From the NCBI GenBank assembly GCA_949288715.1, contig CASELH010000024.1, positions 1-48,837 on the forward strand: a stretch of DNA of 48,837 nucleotides, read 5' to 3'. The translations under genes and the position numbers were made by a program. The notes below the pieces were generated by a model. It was not told where the DNA came from and made no database searches. It saw nothing but the letters and a program-made list of their open reading frames with translations. Within the stretch, counting starts at the first letter, position 1. The number at the start of each line of letters is the position of its first letter. Shown here one piece after another: positions 25,247 to 33,472 of this stretch. The stretch comes from an uncultured Bacteroides sp. (GTDB lineage: Bacteria; Bacteroidota; Bacteroidia; Bacteroidales; Bacteroidaceae).

Positions 25247-25277
25247 CAAAGGTATAACTTATGTCAATGTTATGCAA
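25247..25277 (-). promoter_or_regulatory. Promoter of the collagen-like lipoprotein gene
   Basis: On the minus strand TTG (25275-25277) and TACCTTTG (25247-25254) are 20 nt apart. The leader to the ATG at 25220 would be about 20 nt. A second in-frame ATG at 25214 is also possible as start. Confidence 0.68.
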
Positions 25278-25342
25278 GAAAACTATATGAAAATGTATCG
25301 CACTAAATCCCAACGATTACTCGATTATTCCAACGATATTGC

Positions 25343-25350
25343 TACCTTTG
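25343..25350 (+). promoter_or_regulatory. Putative -7 box for the thioredoxin-like lipoprotein
   Basis: TACCTTTG matches TAnnTTTG, 31 nt before the ATG at 25382. No clear -33 element was seen. Confidence 0.55.
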
Positions 25351-25381
25351 CGCCACATTTCAACCCAAAATAAAGAAAATA

Positions 25382-26476
25382 ATGAAAAAAGTTATCTATC
25401 TCTTTGCTACGGCTGCCCTCTTGGCTGCCTGTAGCGGCAACAAAGGTTACACCGTGACCGGAACCGTGGAGGGCGCCCAGGACGGCGACACCATCCACCT
25501 CGTAATGATGGACGGACGTATGCCCGTCAGCCTGGCCACCGCCATCGTGAAGGGCGGAGCCTTCAGCCTGAAGGGCACGCAAGACACGGCCCAGGTGCGC
25601 TACCTCACCCTGCACGCCCCCGACCACTGCGCCCTGGCGGCTGACTTCTTCCTGGAGAACGGCGACATCAAGGCCGACCTGCGCGAAGAGGGCAGCAGCA
25701 TCACCGGCACGCCCAACAACGACGCCTACCAGGCCATCCGCAACCAAGTAAATGCCTTGAGCAGCCAGATGGCTGACATCTACGAGCAGATGGCCGACAC
25801 TACCCTTACCCCCGAACAGCGGGAAGCCAAGGCCGAAGCCATGGAAGACCTGCAGGAGCAGGTGATGGATGCCATGAAGGACGGCATCAAGCAAAACATT
25901 ACCAACGCCGCCGGCATCCATCTGCTCAAGCAAAACTACTACCAGATGGACATCGACGAGCTCGACCCGCTGATGCCGCAAATACCCGCTGCATACAGCA
26001 ACGATGAAACCATCGTCAAAATCAAGGAGAACGTGGAGAAGATGAAGGCCACTGCCGTAGGCCAGAAGTTCACCGACTTCGAGATGCAGACGCCCGACGG
26101 CAAGCAGGTGAAACTCTCAGACTACGTTGGCAAGGGCAAAGTGGTGCTTGTAGACTTCTGGGCCAGCTGGTGCGGTCCCTGCCGCCGCGAGATGCCCAAC
26201 CTCATCGACACATACGCCAAATATAAGAACAAGAACTTCGAGATAGTAGGCGTGTCCCTCGACCGCGACGCCGAGTCGTGGAAAAAAGGCATCAAAGACC
26301 TGGGCATCACCTGGCCGCAGATGTCCGACCTGAAATACTGGAACTGCGAAGGCGCCAAGCTGTATGCCGTGAGCAGCATTCCCCACACCGTGCTGATAGG
26401 CGGCGACGGCACCATCCTGGCACGCGGCCTGCATGGCGACGAGCTGCAGGAGGCTGTGGCCGGGGCACTGAAGTAA
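25382..26476 (+). CDS. TlpA-like thioredoxin lipoprotein with DUF4369 domain
   Basis: A 364-residue thiol-disulfide oxidoreductase anchored in the envelope. MKKVIYLFATAALLAAC is a lipoprotein signal (Cys17). Residues 25-120 are a DUF4369 beta-domain (VTGTVEGAQDGDTIHLVMMDG), then a helical linker (130-225), then an AhpC/TlpA-type thioredoxin domain with VVLVDFWASWCGPCRREMPNL; Cys264 and Cys267 are the redox pair and SSIPHTVLI holds the cis-proline. It probably reduces periplasmic disulfides, for example in cytochrome or envelope protein maturation. It is single, divergent from the collagen-like gene and ended by a large hairpin. Confidence 0.93.
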   Translation: MKKVIYLFATAALLAACSGNKGYTVTGTVEGAQDGDTIHLVMMDGRMPVSLATAIVKGGAFSLKGTQDTAQVRYLTLHAPDHCALAADFFLENGDIKADLREEGSSITGTPNNDAYQAIRNQVNALSSQMADIYEQMADTTLTPEQREAKAEAMEDLQEQVMDAMKDGIKQNITNAAGIHLLKQNYYQMDIDELDPLMPQIPAAYSNDETIVKIKENVEKMKATAVGQKFTDFEMQTPDGKQVKLSDYVGKGKVVLVDFWASWCGPCRREMPNLIDTYAKYKNKNFEIVGVSLDRDAESWKKGIKDLGITWPQMSDLKYWNCEGAKLYAVSSIPHTVLIGGDGTILARGLHGDELQEAVAGALK

Positions 26477-26502
26477 GGAGGATACTCCCTACCATATTAT
26501 AT

Positions 26503-26653
26503 AATGAGGGAGCAAAATGCAGGATGACTATCATTCTGTCATTCTGAGCGTAAGCGAAGAATCTCCTAAAAGCATAACTAAAGAGTAGATCCTTTCACTC
26601 CGTTCAGGATGACAGAGCAAAACGATAGTTAAAACTCATTTTGCCCCCTCATT
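26503..26653. repeat. Dispersed hairpin repeat, copy 2
   Basis: A 151-nt palindromic element between the convergent thioredoxin and ThrE genes, well placed as a two-way terminator. The outer arms AATGAGGGAGCAAAATG and CATTTTGCCCCCTCATT pair over 17 positions with one G-T wobble. The inner part (GTCATTCTGAGCGTAAGCG and TTCAGGATGACAGAGCAAAA) matches the copy at 19397-19550. Confidence 0.82.
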
Positions 26654-26659
26654 TGTCTT

Positions 26660-27997
26660 TTACCACTCTATGAACTTACCGCGCTCCCGCCGCTTCTGCA
26701 GTTCTTCTTCCAGAAACTTGCGGCGGTCTTTCGCAATGTACCTTCGTGCAAAGATATTGGGCACCGCTACCCCCAAGGCTATGCAGATGACGATGAGCGA
26801 TGCGTTGATGCCGTTGAACACCACCGCCGTCACTTCACCCACCACGCCGTTCATGTTTATCAGCCCGAACAGGGAACGGTACATCAGCACCCCAGGAATC
26901 ATGGGGATGACCGACGGAATGGTGAGCACGTGGTTGGGCACGTGGAACCAGTGCACCGCCTTCACTGCAATGAGGCTCACCACCAAGGCGCCCATGAATG
27001 AGCCTACCACAGGACCGTAGCCCAGCTCAAAGTTCACAAAGTTGCGCGTGCATACGGCCAGCATGCCTCCCACGGCCACTACCCAAAGCAGGCGCCGCTG
27101 TATGTTGAATATCATGGAGAAGCCCATGGCCGAGATGGCTGCTGCGATGGCATACACATAGTAGGAGTCGTGGGGCACCATGCTCAGCTCGCTGAACTTC
27201 TTGTCGATGACCACATCTTCCATGGCCAGCAGGCGCATGGCCATCACAATGCCGAATGCCATGGAACAGAGTATCAGGCCGGTGTTCACCGCCCGCGTGA
27301 TGCCCACCTGGATGTAGTTGTCTATCATGTCGTCCACAAAGTTTATCAAGGGGACACCCGGCACAATGAACAGTGCACAGGCCAGCAACGGATGGTAAGG
27401 AGTGGATGACAAGCCCGTAAAAGAAGAGAAATAAGCCAAGCACGTAGCCACCAAGGCCGCAATGGCAATGCTCATGTAGTGGTTGATGCCAAAACTGATG
27501 CACCGCGCCCGCACATTGAAGCCGATAAACGCACAAATAGACGCGAAAAGAAACGCCACCCAGTCGCACCCGAACAACTTGCAGAAGCCTCCGCACGCAA
27601 AGCCTGCACAAATGGCCACCAGCCACGGGCGGTAATTGCGCTGCTTGTTTTTGATGCGCTCCAGCTCCTCCTCGTAGCGGTCGAGCGAATAGTCGTGCTC
27701 GATGGCGCGCCACGACAGCTTGCTGATTTCGGAAATGGCCGTCATGTTGACGCCATGGTTCGTACACTTTTGGAATTTGGAATAGGAGTGAGCCTCATCG
27801 CTCAGGTTGGCCATCAGCATGGTGTAGCTCACTTCCATGTGCAGCTTGTCTTCGGGCAACCCCAGGTATGCCGCCACGCGGTTCATGTTGCGCACCACGC
27901 GATTGGTATCGGCGGCACTCTCTACCAGCAATTTCCCGGTGCGCAGCAATAAGTCCAGTTTTCTACGGATGAGGAGGGTAGTTTCTTGTTCAGTCAT
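26660..27997 (-). CDS. Threonine/serine exporter family protein (ThrE type)
   Basis: A 445-residue inner-membrane protein of the ThrE/DUF1212 family, whose studied member exports threonine and serine. The ATG at 27997 (MTEQETTLLIRRKLDLLLRTG) is the usual start; the frame stays open 45 bases upstream, but that segment overlaps the promoter-like TATCTTTG at 28020. The N-terminal cytoplasmic domain (to about residue 120) has VESAADTNRVVRNMNRVAAYLG. About ten membrane helices follow, in two groups corresponding to the ThrE and DUF3815 halves, which are separate genes in some bacteria but fused here (VPGVPLINFVDDMI; IPSVIPMIPGVLMYRSLFG). Substrate is inferred from family only. Confidence 0.9.
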   Translation of the reverse strand: MTEQETTLLIRRKLDLLLRTGKLLVESAADTNRVVRNMNRVAAYLGLPEDKLHMEVSYTMLMANLSDEAHSYSKFQKCTNHGVNMTAISEISKLSWRAIEHDYSLDRYEEELERIKNKQRNYRPWLVAICAGFACGGFCKLFGCDWVAFLFASICAFIGFNVRARCISFGINHYMSIAIAALVATCLAYFSSFTGLSSTPYHPLLACALFIVPGVPLINFVDDMIDNYIQVGITRAVNTGLILCSMAFGIVMAMRLLAMEDVVIDKKFSELSMVPHDSYYVYAIAAAISAMGFSMIFNIQRRLLWVVAVGGMLAVCTRNFVNFELGYGPVVGSFMGALVVSLIAVKAVHWFHVPNHVLTIPSVIPMIPGVLMYRSLFGLINMNGVVGEVTAVVFNGINASLIVICIALGVAVPNIFARRYIAKDRRKFLEEELQKRRERGKFIEW

Positions 27998-28075
27998 TGT
28001 TATCCCTATTTTGAGGGCGCAAAGATAAAGAAAATGTGGCAAACGGAAAAGAGCCCCTCCCCTCTCCTGCGATAT

Positions 28076-29251
28076 TTATTGCATAAGCTTTTCGCTTTCC
28101 AGCCTCCCCATCTTGTAGGTGCGCTGGCGGATGACTTTGCCCTCCTTGTTTTTCTCCACAAAAAGGCCGTCTTTCTTGCCCTGCTTGAAGGTGCCTTCGT
28201 AGGTGATGCCGTTCTTATCCACCTGCACGCCCGCGCCATCCTCCAGCCCGTCTACGAAGCCGCCGGTATAACGAGTGCCCTCGGTCATCACCAGCGAGCC
28301 CTGGCCGTTGAACTTGTCGGCTTTCCACTCGCCTTCATACAAGTCGCCCACCTGCCATTTATAGGTGCCATAGCCATCGCGGCTGTTGTCTTTCCACTCG
28401 CCGTCGTACACCGCACCGTTCGCCCAGGTGAAGACGCCGTGCCCTTCCTGCTTACCGTCTTTGAATCCGCCTACATATTTGTTGCCGTTGGCGTGGTAGT
28501 ATATGCCTTCACCCGTACGCTCACCCTGCACGTAGTCTCCCTCGTAGCGGTCGCCCGTATGGAAGTAGTAGATACCTTTGCCATGCTGCATGTCGTTGCT
28601 CCACTGGCCTACATATTTGTCGCCATTGGCGTACTCGAAGGTGCCATAACCCTCGCGCATGTCGTTGCTCCACTCGCCGTCATACTTGCTCCCGTCGTTC
28701 CACGTCAGCACGCCTTTGCCATCCTTCTTGTCGTTCTTCCAGGAGCCCACATAGGTAGAACCGTTTTTCCACGTATAAGTGCCTTGGCCTTCGCGCTTGT
28801 CTTTCACCCACTGCCCGTCGTAGACATCGCCATTGTAGTAGGTCATCACCCCTTCGCCGTGCTGAAAGTCTTGCTCCCACTGGCCATCGTAGCGGTTGTT
28901 ATTCATGAAGTAATAGACGCCCTTACCATGCTGCTGGTCTTGCATCCACTCGCCTTCATAGCGTTCACCATCGGGAAAGGTGTAGACGCCATAGCCCTGG
29001 CGCTTGCCTTTGACGTACTCGCCTTCGTAGACATCGCCGCTCTTAAAGACGGTGCGCCCCTTGCCGTTGGGCTTACGGCCCTTCATTTCGCCGGTATATA
29101 CCGAGCCGTCTTTAAAGGTATAGCTGTCTATCCTTATCTCGGACGAGAATATGTTCTTTACTTTGTCGAAAAAGCCGGATTTCTTTTCTTGAGCCTCCAA
29201 TCCTCCTTGGCATAAGAATGAGGTGAGGACTACTATATATAGGTATTTCAT
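28076..29251 (-). CDS. Exported MORN-repeat protein
   Basis: A 391-residue protein with a signal peptide (MKYLYIVVLTSFLCQGGLEA, probable cut before QEKKSG), so it is periplasmic or surface-located. After a short linker, 14 consecutive MORN repeats of 23 residues run from about residue 50 to 370, each of the form (Y/R)YxGxWxxxxxxGxGxYxxxxG, such as KYDGEWSNDMREGYGTFEY. The repeats form an extended beta-hairpin sheet that binds proteins or lipids. MORN proteins are mainly known inside eukaryotic cells; exported bacterial ones are unstudied. The ATG at 29251 is chosen over a TTG two codons upstream because it gives the clean signal peptide. A TATATTTG box lies about 30 nt upstream. Confidence 0.9.
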   Translation of the reverse strand: MKYLYIVVLTSFLCQGGLEAQEKKSGFFDKVKNIFSSEIRIDSYTFKDGSVYTGEMKGRKPNGKGRTVFKSGDVYEGEYVKGKRQGYGVYTFPDGERYEGEWMQDQQHGKGVYYFMNNNRYDGQWEQDFQHGEGVMTYYNGDVYDGQWVKDKREGQGTYTWKNGSTYVGSWKNDKKDGKGVLTWNDGSKYDGEWSNDMREGYGTFEYANGDKYVGQWSNDMQHGKGIYYFHTGDRYEGDYVQGERTGEGIYYHANGNKYVGGFKDGKQEGHGVFTWANGAVYDGEWKDNSRDGYGTYKWQVGDLYEGEWKADKFNGQGSLVMTEGTRYTGGFVDGLEDGAGVQVDKNGITYEGTFKQGKKDGLFVEKNKEGKVIRQRTYKMGRLESEKLMQ

Positions 29252-29280
29252 GCGCAAAAGCGGTTTTCTGTTTCAGCCTA

Positions 29281-29288
29281 CAAATATA
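29281..29288 (-). promoter_or_regulatory. Putative -7 box for the MORN-repeat gene
   Basis: The minus strand reads TATATTTG, matching TAnnTTTG, 29 nt before the ATG at 29251. No -33 element at the right spacing. Confidence 0.5.
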
Positions 29289-29333
29289 CAATTAATCCCC
29301 CAATGCGAAACGGGGTGCAAGGGCTTTTTAAAC

Positions 29334-30617
29334 TCATTTTGCACCGACTACAATCTCTCTTAAGTCTTCTTTACGCAAATACTTGCAAGCCAAGTCGCGT
29401 ATTTCGGCGGGGGTAATGTCTTTCACGGCCTGCATGGCATCGGCAAAATACGTTTCGCCCAATCCCGATGCCTGCAGAAATATCCACCCGTCGGCTAAAG
29501 AGAAGGCCGACTCGCAGCTGCGGCACATATCGCCCAGCATATAGTTTTTCACCATGCCCAATTCTTCGGGAGGCACTTCCTCGTCCTGCAAGCGGGTTAT
29601 TTCGCGGTAGACCTCAGCTATCAACGGCTCCACATAGCGATTGGCTGTCTCCGCACTGATGGCCAACACACCTTGGCCGGGATAGGATGCATAGCCGGCA
29701 GAGATGCCGTAAGTGTATCCTTTTTCTTCCCGTATGTTGGACATCAGCCTGCTGCCAAAATATCCGCCCAGCAAGGTGACCAGCACACGGAACTTCAGAT
29801 AGTCGGGATGCAGGCGGTCCATGGTGAGCATGCCTATGCGCACTGCGCTTTGCAGCACCCCGCTGCGCTCCACAAAAATGCGCCGCCTTGCATCGGACAC
29901 AGGTTGGCAAAACATTGAGCCGGGCTTCTCCAGACATTGCCCGAAGCTTTCTCTTCCAAACAGGGCCTCCACCCTGCGGATGCAGTTGTCCGTTATCCTT
30001 CCCGAAAGGTAGATGGTGCAGTTGCGGGCATGGTAATGACGGGCATAGAAATCGTGCAGCACCTCCGGAGTGATGCGCCGGTAGTCGGCTTCGCACACCA
30101 GCTGCCCGGCCGGATGCGCCTCGCCGAACAAAGCGTGTGCCAACTCCCGATGGGCCAGGAAATCTACTTTGGAGCTATTAATCTTGAACTGCCCCACGTT
30201 GGCATCGATGACCACCTTCAGTTCCTTTTCCGGAAAAGCAGGCTCCTTCACCATGCTTTCCAGTATGTCCAGCGTCTGGGGCAGGTATTTGTTCAGTGAA
30301 TAGAGCGTGACATAAGTGTGCTGGGGTGCGCTAGACAGCTCGAGCCATGCGCCATAGTAATCTAACTGCTCCGCAATGCTGGCCGCGCTGTAACGCCGGG
30401 TGCCCTCACGCAGCATCCTGTTGGTCAGCAACGCCTGCAACGGTTGCGACTGATGCCAGCGTCCTCCTTCCATCACAATGTCCACACGCGTTACCTCGCT
30501 ATCGCAGGCATCCAGAATGTTCAAGGCCACTCCGTTGGGCAGCGTCACACGCGTGGGGCGCAGCACTTCCAGCTGCGCAGGTTCGCAAATGTCCGGTTGT
30601 ATGCTTCTGTCTAACAT
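29334..30617 (-). CDS. M16-like peptidase family protein lacking the zinc motif
   Basis: A 427-residue protein with the two-domain fold of M16B (pitrilysin/mitochondrial processing peptidase) proteins. Recognisable parts are LPNGVALNILDACDSEVTRVDIVMEGG near the start, MLREGTRRYSAASIAEQLDYYGAWLE, and in the second half LVTLLGGYFGSRLMSNIREEKGYTYGISAGY, the conserved substrate-binding Arg/Tyr motif. The inverted zinc motif HxxEH, expected just before MLREGT, is replaced by LLTNR, so hydrolysis is unlikely. No signal peptide is seen. It resembles the non-catalytic subunit of two-subunit M16B enzymes, but no active partner is in the window. It starts 5 bp after the HPPK-like gene. Confidence 0.88.
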   Translation of the reverse strand: MLDRSIQPDICEPAQLEVLRPTRVTLPNGVALNILDACDSEVTRVDIVMEGGRWHQSQPLQALLTNRMLREGTRRYSAASIAEQLDYYGAWLELSSAPQHTYVTLYSLNKYLPQTLDILESMVKEPAFPEKELKVVIDANVGQFKINSSKVDFLAHRELAHALFGEAHPAGQLVCEADYRRITPEVLHDFYARHYHARNCTIYLSGRITDNCIRRVEALFGRESFGQCLEKPGSMFCQPVSDARRRIFVERSGVLQSAVRIGMLTMDRLHPDYLKFRVLVTLLGGYFGSRLMSNIREEKGYTYGISAGYASYPGQGVLAISAETANRYVEPLIAEVYREITRLQDEEVPPEELGMVKNYMLGDMCRSCESAFSLADGWIFLQASGLGETYFADAMQAVKDITPAEIRDLACKYLRKEDLREIVVGAK

Positions 30618-30622
30618 AGGCG

Positions 30623-30988
30623 TTACTTCAGTTCTTCCAATCCCCGCACAATGTAAGCACGGCGCAAGTCTTCGGGTTTAAACACTTCCGAGTCGCACAT
30701 CAGCAGGTCTATATCCAGGCGGACAATGTCGCGCAGCTTATCGCCCGACCGGCGGCCTGCTTCCCGCTCAATGGCCTTTAAGCGCTCGTTCACTTCGCAC
30801 GGAAGACTATCGGAGACGAAACGCGCCACCTGGTTGGAGAACATATCCGGCCGGTGGCAAGCCAAAGGCACGGTATCTTCCTCGCGGGCAAAACGGATTC
30901 CTACAAACATTTCGGCCAGCCGCCTGCGGGCCAGCGCCATGTTTTCCTGCCGATGTTCGTTGCTCCCTATGCAGATAGTATAAACCAT
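30623..30988 (-). CDS. HPPK-like (folate pathway pyrophosphokinase) short protein
   Basis: A 121-residue protein resembling 6-hydroxymethyl-dihydropterin pyrophosphokinase. It has the N-terminal ICIGSNEHRQENM, the central FSNQVARFVSDSLPCEVNERLKAIEREAGR and the Mg-binding VRLDIDLL (the two Asp residues of the family). Typical FolK is about 160 residues. Here the C-terminal part with the conserved Pro-His and the pterin-binding loops before the Asp motif are reduced, so activity as a true FolK is uncertain. It lies 16 bp after the PBP1A stop and 5 bp before the M16-like gene, all on the minus strand, so it is co-transcribed with them. Confidence 0.75.
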   Translation of the reverse strand: MVYTICIGSNEHRQENMALARRRLAEMFVGIRFAREEDTVPLACHRPDMFSNQVARFVSDSLPCEVNERLKAIEREAGRRSGDKLRDIVRLDIDLLMCDSEVFKPEDLRRAYIVRGLEELK

Positions 30989-31004
30989 TCGCCCCTCACC
31001 TGTG

Positions 31005-33341
31005 TCAGTTAAAAAAGTCGTCCAGGCCGGTCACCGTCTCTTCTTCTATAATCTCGCCATTATCGCCACCCACCACGGCGTCCTTGCAGGGGTCGTAGCC
31101 TTTGGGGATGTCGAATGTGTCGGCCTCGTTATAGCCCAGCGTCTTGTCATCGAATACCTTGCGCATGTACTTTGTCCAGATGGGCAATGCCATGGAAGCA
31201 CCTTGCCCGTGAATCATGGTGTCGAAGTGGATGTCGCGGTCTTCACCGCCTACCCAGCAGCCAGACACCAGTGAGGGAACAAAGCCCATGAACCAGCCAT
31301 CGGAGTGGAAATTGGTAGTGCCGGTCTTGCCGCCCATCTCGGCCTTGATGCCCAGGCGACGCACACGGATGGCTGTGCCTTCGTCGACCACCGACTTCAG
31401 CATCACCAGCATCTTATAGGCACTCGACTCGCTGATGACTTCCTGCATCTCGGGCAAGAAAGTGGCCAATACATTCCCATCCCCGTCTTCAATGCGCGTC
31501 ACGAACAGCGGGGCCACTCGGATGCCTTTGTTGGGGAAAGCAGTGTAGGCGCTTACCATCTCGCCCACCGATATTTCGCATGGCCCCAGGCAAAGGGCTA
31601 TGGTGGGGGCAATCTCGCGGTTGCGCACCCCGAAGTTATGAAGCAGGCGCTTCAATTCATAGGGATTCAGCTTACTCATCAGGCGGGCCGTAATCCAGTT
31701 GTCGGAGTTGGACAGGCCCCACTTCAAGGTCACCATTTCGCCATAGCGCTTCTTGTTGGCATTGCGGGGAGCCCAGACCTTGCCATTCTCGTCAAAGCCC
31801 TGGAACTCTACATGACGCATCTCATCGCAAGGCGAAAAGCCGTTCTCCATGGCCAGCGTGTACACGTAGGGCTTCATGGTAGAGCCTATCTGGCGCCGTC
31901 CCACCATGGCCATGTCGTACTGGAAGTAATGGTAATTGGGGCCTCCCACGTAGGCCTTGACATAACCGTTGTGGGGGTCCATGGACATAAAGCCCGCACG
32001 GAGGAAGAATTTATAGTAACGGATGGAGTCCATCGGCGTCATAACGGTATCCACCACTCCATTCCAACTGAATACGGACATCTCTTCGGGCGTGTCGAAT
32101 GCCTTCCGGATTTCTTCTTCCGAAGCGCCGGCCTTTTTCATCAGACGGTAGCGGTCGGACTGACGCATGGCGCGCCCCAATATCTCGTCGACCTGCTCTT
32201 GCGTCAGGCGGAAGGTATAAGGTGCTTTCTTCGCTCCTTTCTTTTCCTTGAAGAAATAACCTTGCAGTTCTTTCAGATGGTCGGTCACGGCCTCCTCGGC
32301 ATACTGCTGCATGCGGCTGTCTATGGTGGTGTAGATTTTCAGCCCGTCGGTGTACAGGTTGTAATGCTTGCCATCTTTCTTGACGTTCTTGTTGCACCAC
32401 CCGAACAAGGGATTGTTTTCCCAGTCGAGCGAATCCTCATAATATTTCTGCATCTGCCAGCCCCGGTAGTCTGCCTTGTCGGGCTTCTTGGCCGTAAGCA
32501 CGCCGCGCAGGTATTCGCGGAAGTAAGTGGCCAATCCCTCCTTGTGGTCCACCCGGTTGTATTTCAGCGTCAAGGGCAATGCCTGCAGGGAGTCGTATTC
32601 CGCCTGCGTGATGTAGCCGGCTTTGCGCATCTGGTCGAGCACTACGTTGCGCCTGCCGCGCGAACGCTCGTTGAAGCGGAGCGGATTGTAGAGCGAGGGG
32701 TTCTTGCACATGCCCACCAACGTGGCGGCCTCCTCTACCCGCAAGTCCCGCGGCTCGCATCCAAAATAGGTATGGGCAGCCGTCTTGATGCCCACGGCAT
32801 TGTTCAGGAAGTCAAACTTATTGAGGTACATCGTCAAGATTTCCTCCTTGGTGTAATACCGCTCCAACTTCACAGCTATCACCCATTCGATGGGTTTCTG
32901 GAAGAGGCGCTCCATCACATTGTCCGCACTGGGCGAATAGAGTTGCTTGGACAGCTGTTGGGTTATGGTGCTTCCGCCTCCGGCATTCTTCTGCATCAGT
33001 ATGCCGCGCTTCACCACGGCACGGAACAATGCCTTGGCATCGATGCCCGAATGGTCGGCAAAGCGCACGTCCTCCGTAGCAATCAACGCATTGATGACGT
33101 AAGGCGACAGCTCATTGTACCCTACATACACGCGGTTTTCCTTACTGTAAGAATAGGTGCCCAGCACCTTACCATCGGAAGAAAATACTTCAGTGGCAAA
33201 TTTATAGTTAGGATTCTCCAAGTCCTCCACCGGAGGCATATAACCTATCCATCCCTTGGCTATGGCCCAAAACAACGCCACACATGCCAGCACGCCTAGC
33301 GCCAGCAGCCCCCACAGGACTCTAACAATGTTCTTTATCAT
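31005..33341 (-). CDS. Class A penicillin-binding protein 1A
   Basis: Bifunctional peptidoglycan glycosyltransferase and transpeptidase in the inner membrane. The ATG at 33341 gives MIKNIVRVLWGLLALGVLACVALF, a membrane anchor; the frame extends upstream into the promoter region. The 778 residues hold the GT51 domain (IATEDVRFADHSGID, GGSTITQQLSKQL, KEEILTMYLN) and a transpeptidase domain with the active-site Ser in GSTMKPYVYTLA, the SNSDNW (SxN) motif and GGKTGTT. It heads a three-gene set with the HPPK-like and M16-like genes. A TAACTTTG box at 33383-33390 could be its promoter. It ends with an acidic tail (GEIIEEETVTGLDDFFN). Confidence 0.96.
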   Translation of the reverse strand: MIKNIVRVLWGLLALGVLACVALFWAIAKGWIGYMPPVEDLENPNYKFATEVFSSDGKVLGTYSYSKENRVYVGYNELSPYVINALIATEDVRFADHSGIDAKALFRAVVKRGILMQKNAGGGSTITQQLSKQLYSPSADNVMERLFQKPIEWVIAVKLERYYTKEEILTMYLNKFDFLNNAVGIKTAAHTYFGCEPRDLRVEEAATLVGMCKNPSLYNPLRFNERSRGRRNVVLDQMRKAGYITQAEYDSLQALPLTLKYNRVDHKEGLATYFREYLRGVLTAKKPDKADYRGWQMQKYYEDSLDWENNPLFGWCNKNVKKDGKHYNLYTDGLKIYTTIDSRMQQYAEEAVTDHLKELQGYFFKEKKGAKKAPYTFRLTQEQVDEILGRAMRQSDRYRLMKKAGASEEEIRKAFDTPEEMSVFSWNGVVDTVMTPMDSIRYYKFFLRAGFMSMDPHNGYVKAYVGGPNYHYFQYDMAMVGRRQIGSTMKPYVYTLAMENGFSPCDEMRHVEFQGFDENGKVWAPRNANKKRYGEMVTLKWGLSNSDNWITARLMSKLNPYELKRLLHNFGVRNREIAPTIALCLGPCEISVGEMVSAYTAFPNKGIRVAPLFVTRIEDGDGNVLATFLPEMQEVISESSAYKMLVMLKSVVDEGTAIRVRRLGIKAEMGGKTGTTNFHSDGWFMGFVPSLVSGCWVGGEDRDIHFDTMIHGQGASMALPIWTKYMRKVFDDKTLGYNEADTFDIPKGYDPCKDAVVGGDNGEIIEEETVTGLDDFFN

Positions 33342-33382
33342 AATAAATGTAAAACAAATAACTACATCATATTGTGAGCGGA

Positions 33383-33390
33383 CAAAGTTA
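33383..33390 (-). promoter_or_regulatory. Putative -7 box for the PBP1A operon
   Basis: The minus strand reads TAACTTTG, matching TAnnTTTG, 42 nt before the PBP1A ATG at 33341. No matching -33 element was found. Confidence 0.5.
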
Positions 33391-33472
33391 GGGAAAATCT
33401 GTGGAAAAACCACTGAAAAATACGCAGATTAACCTTTGAGGCTTCACAGCCCCCTCTCCACGCACTTGCCTA

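Noticed and set aside
31305-33299. 664-codon plus-strand frame opposite PBP1A
   Set aside because: Length alone is not evidence; the minus strand encodes intact transglycosylase and transpeptidase motifs.
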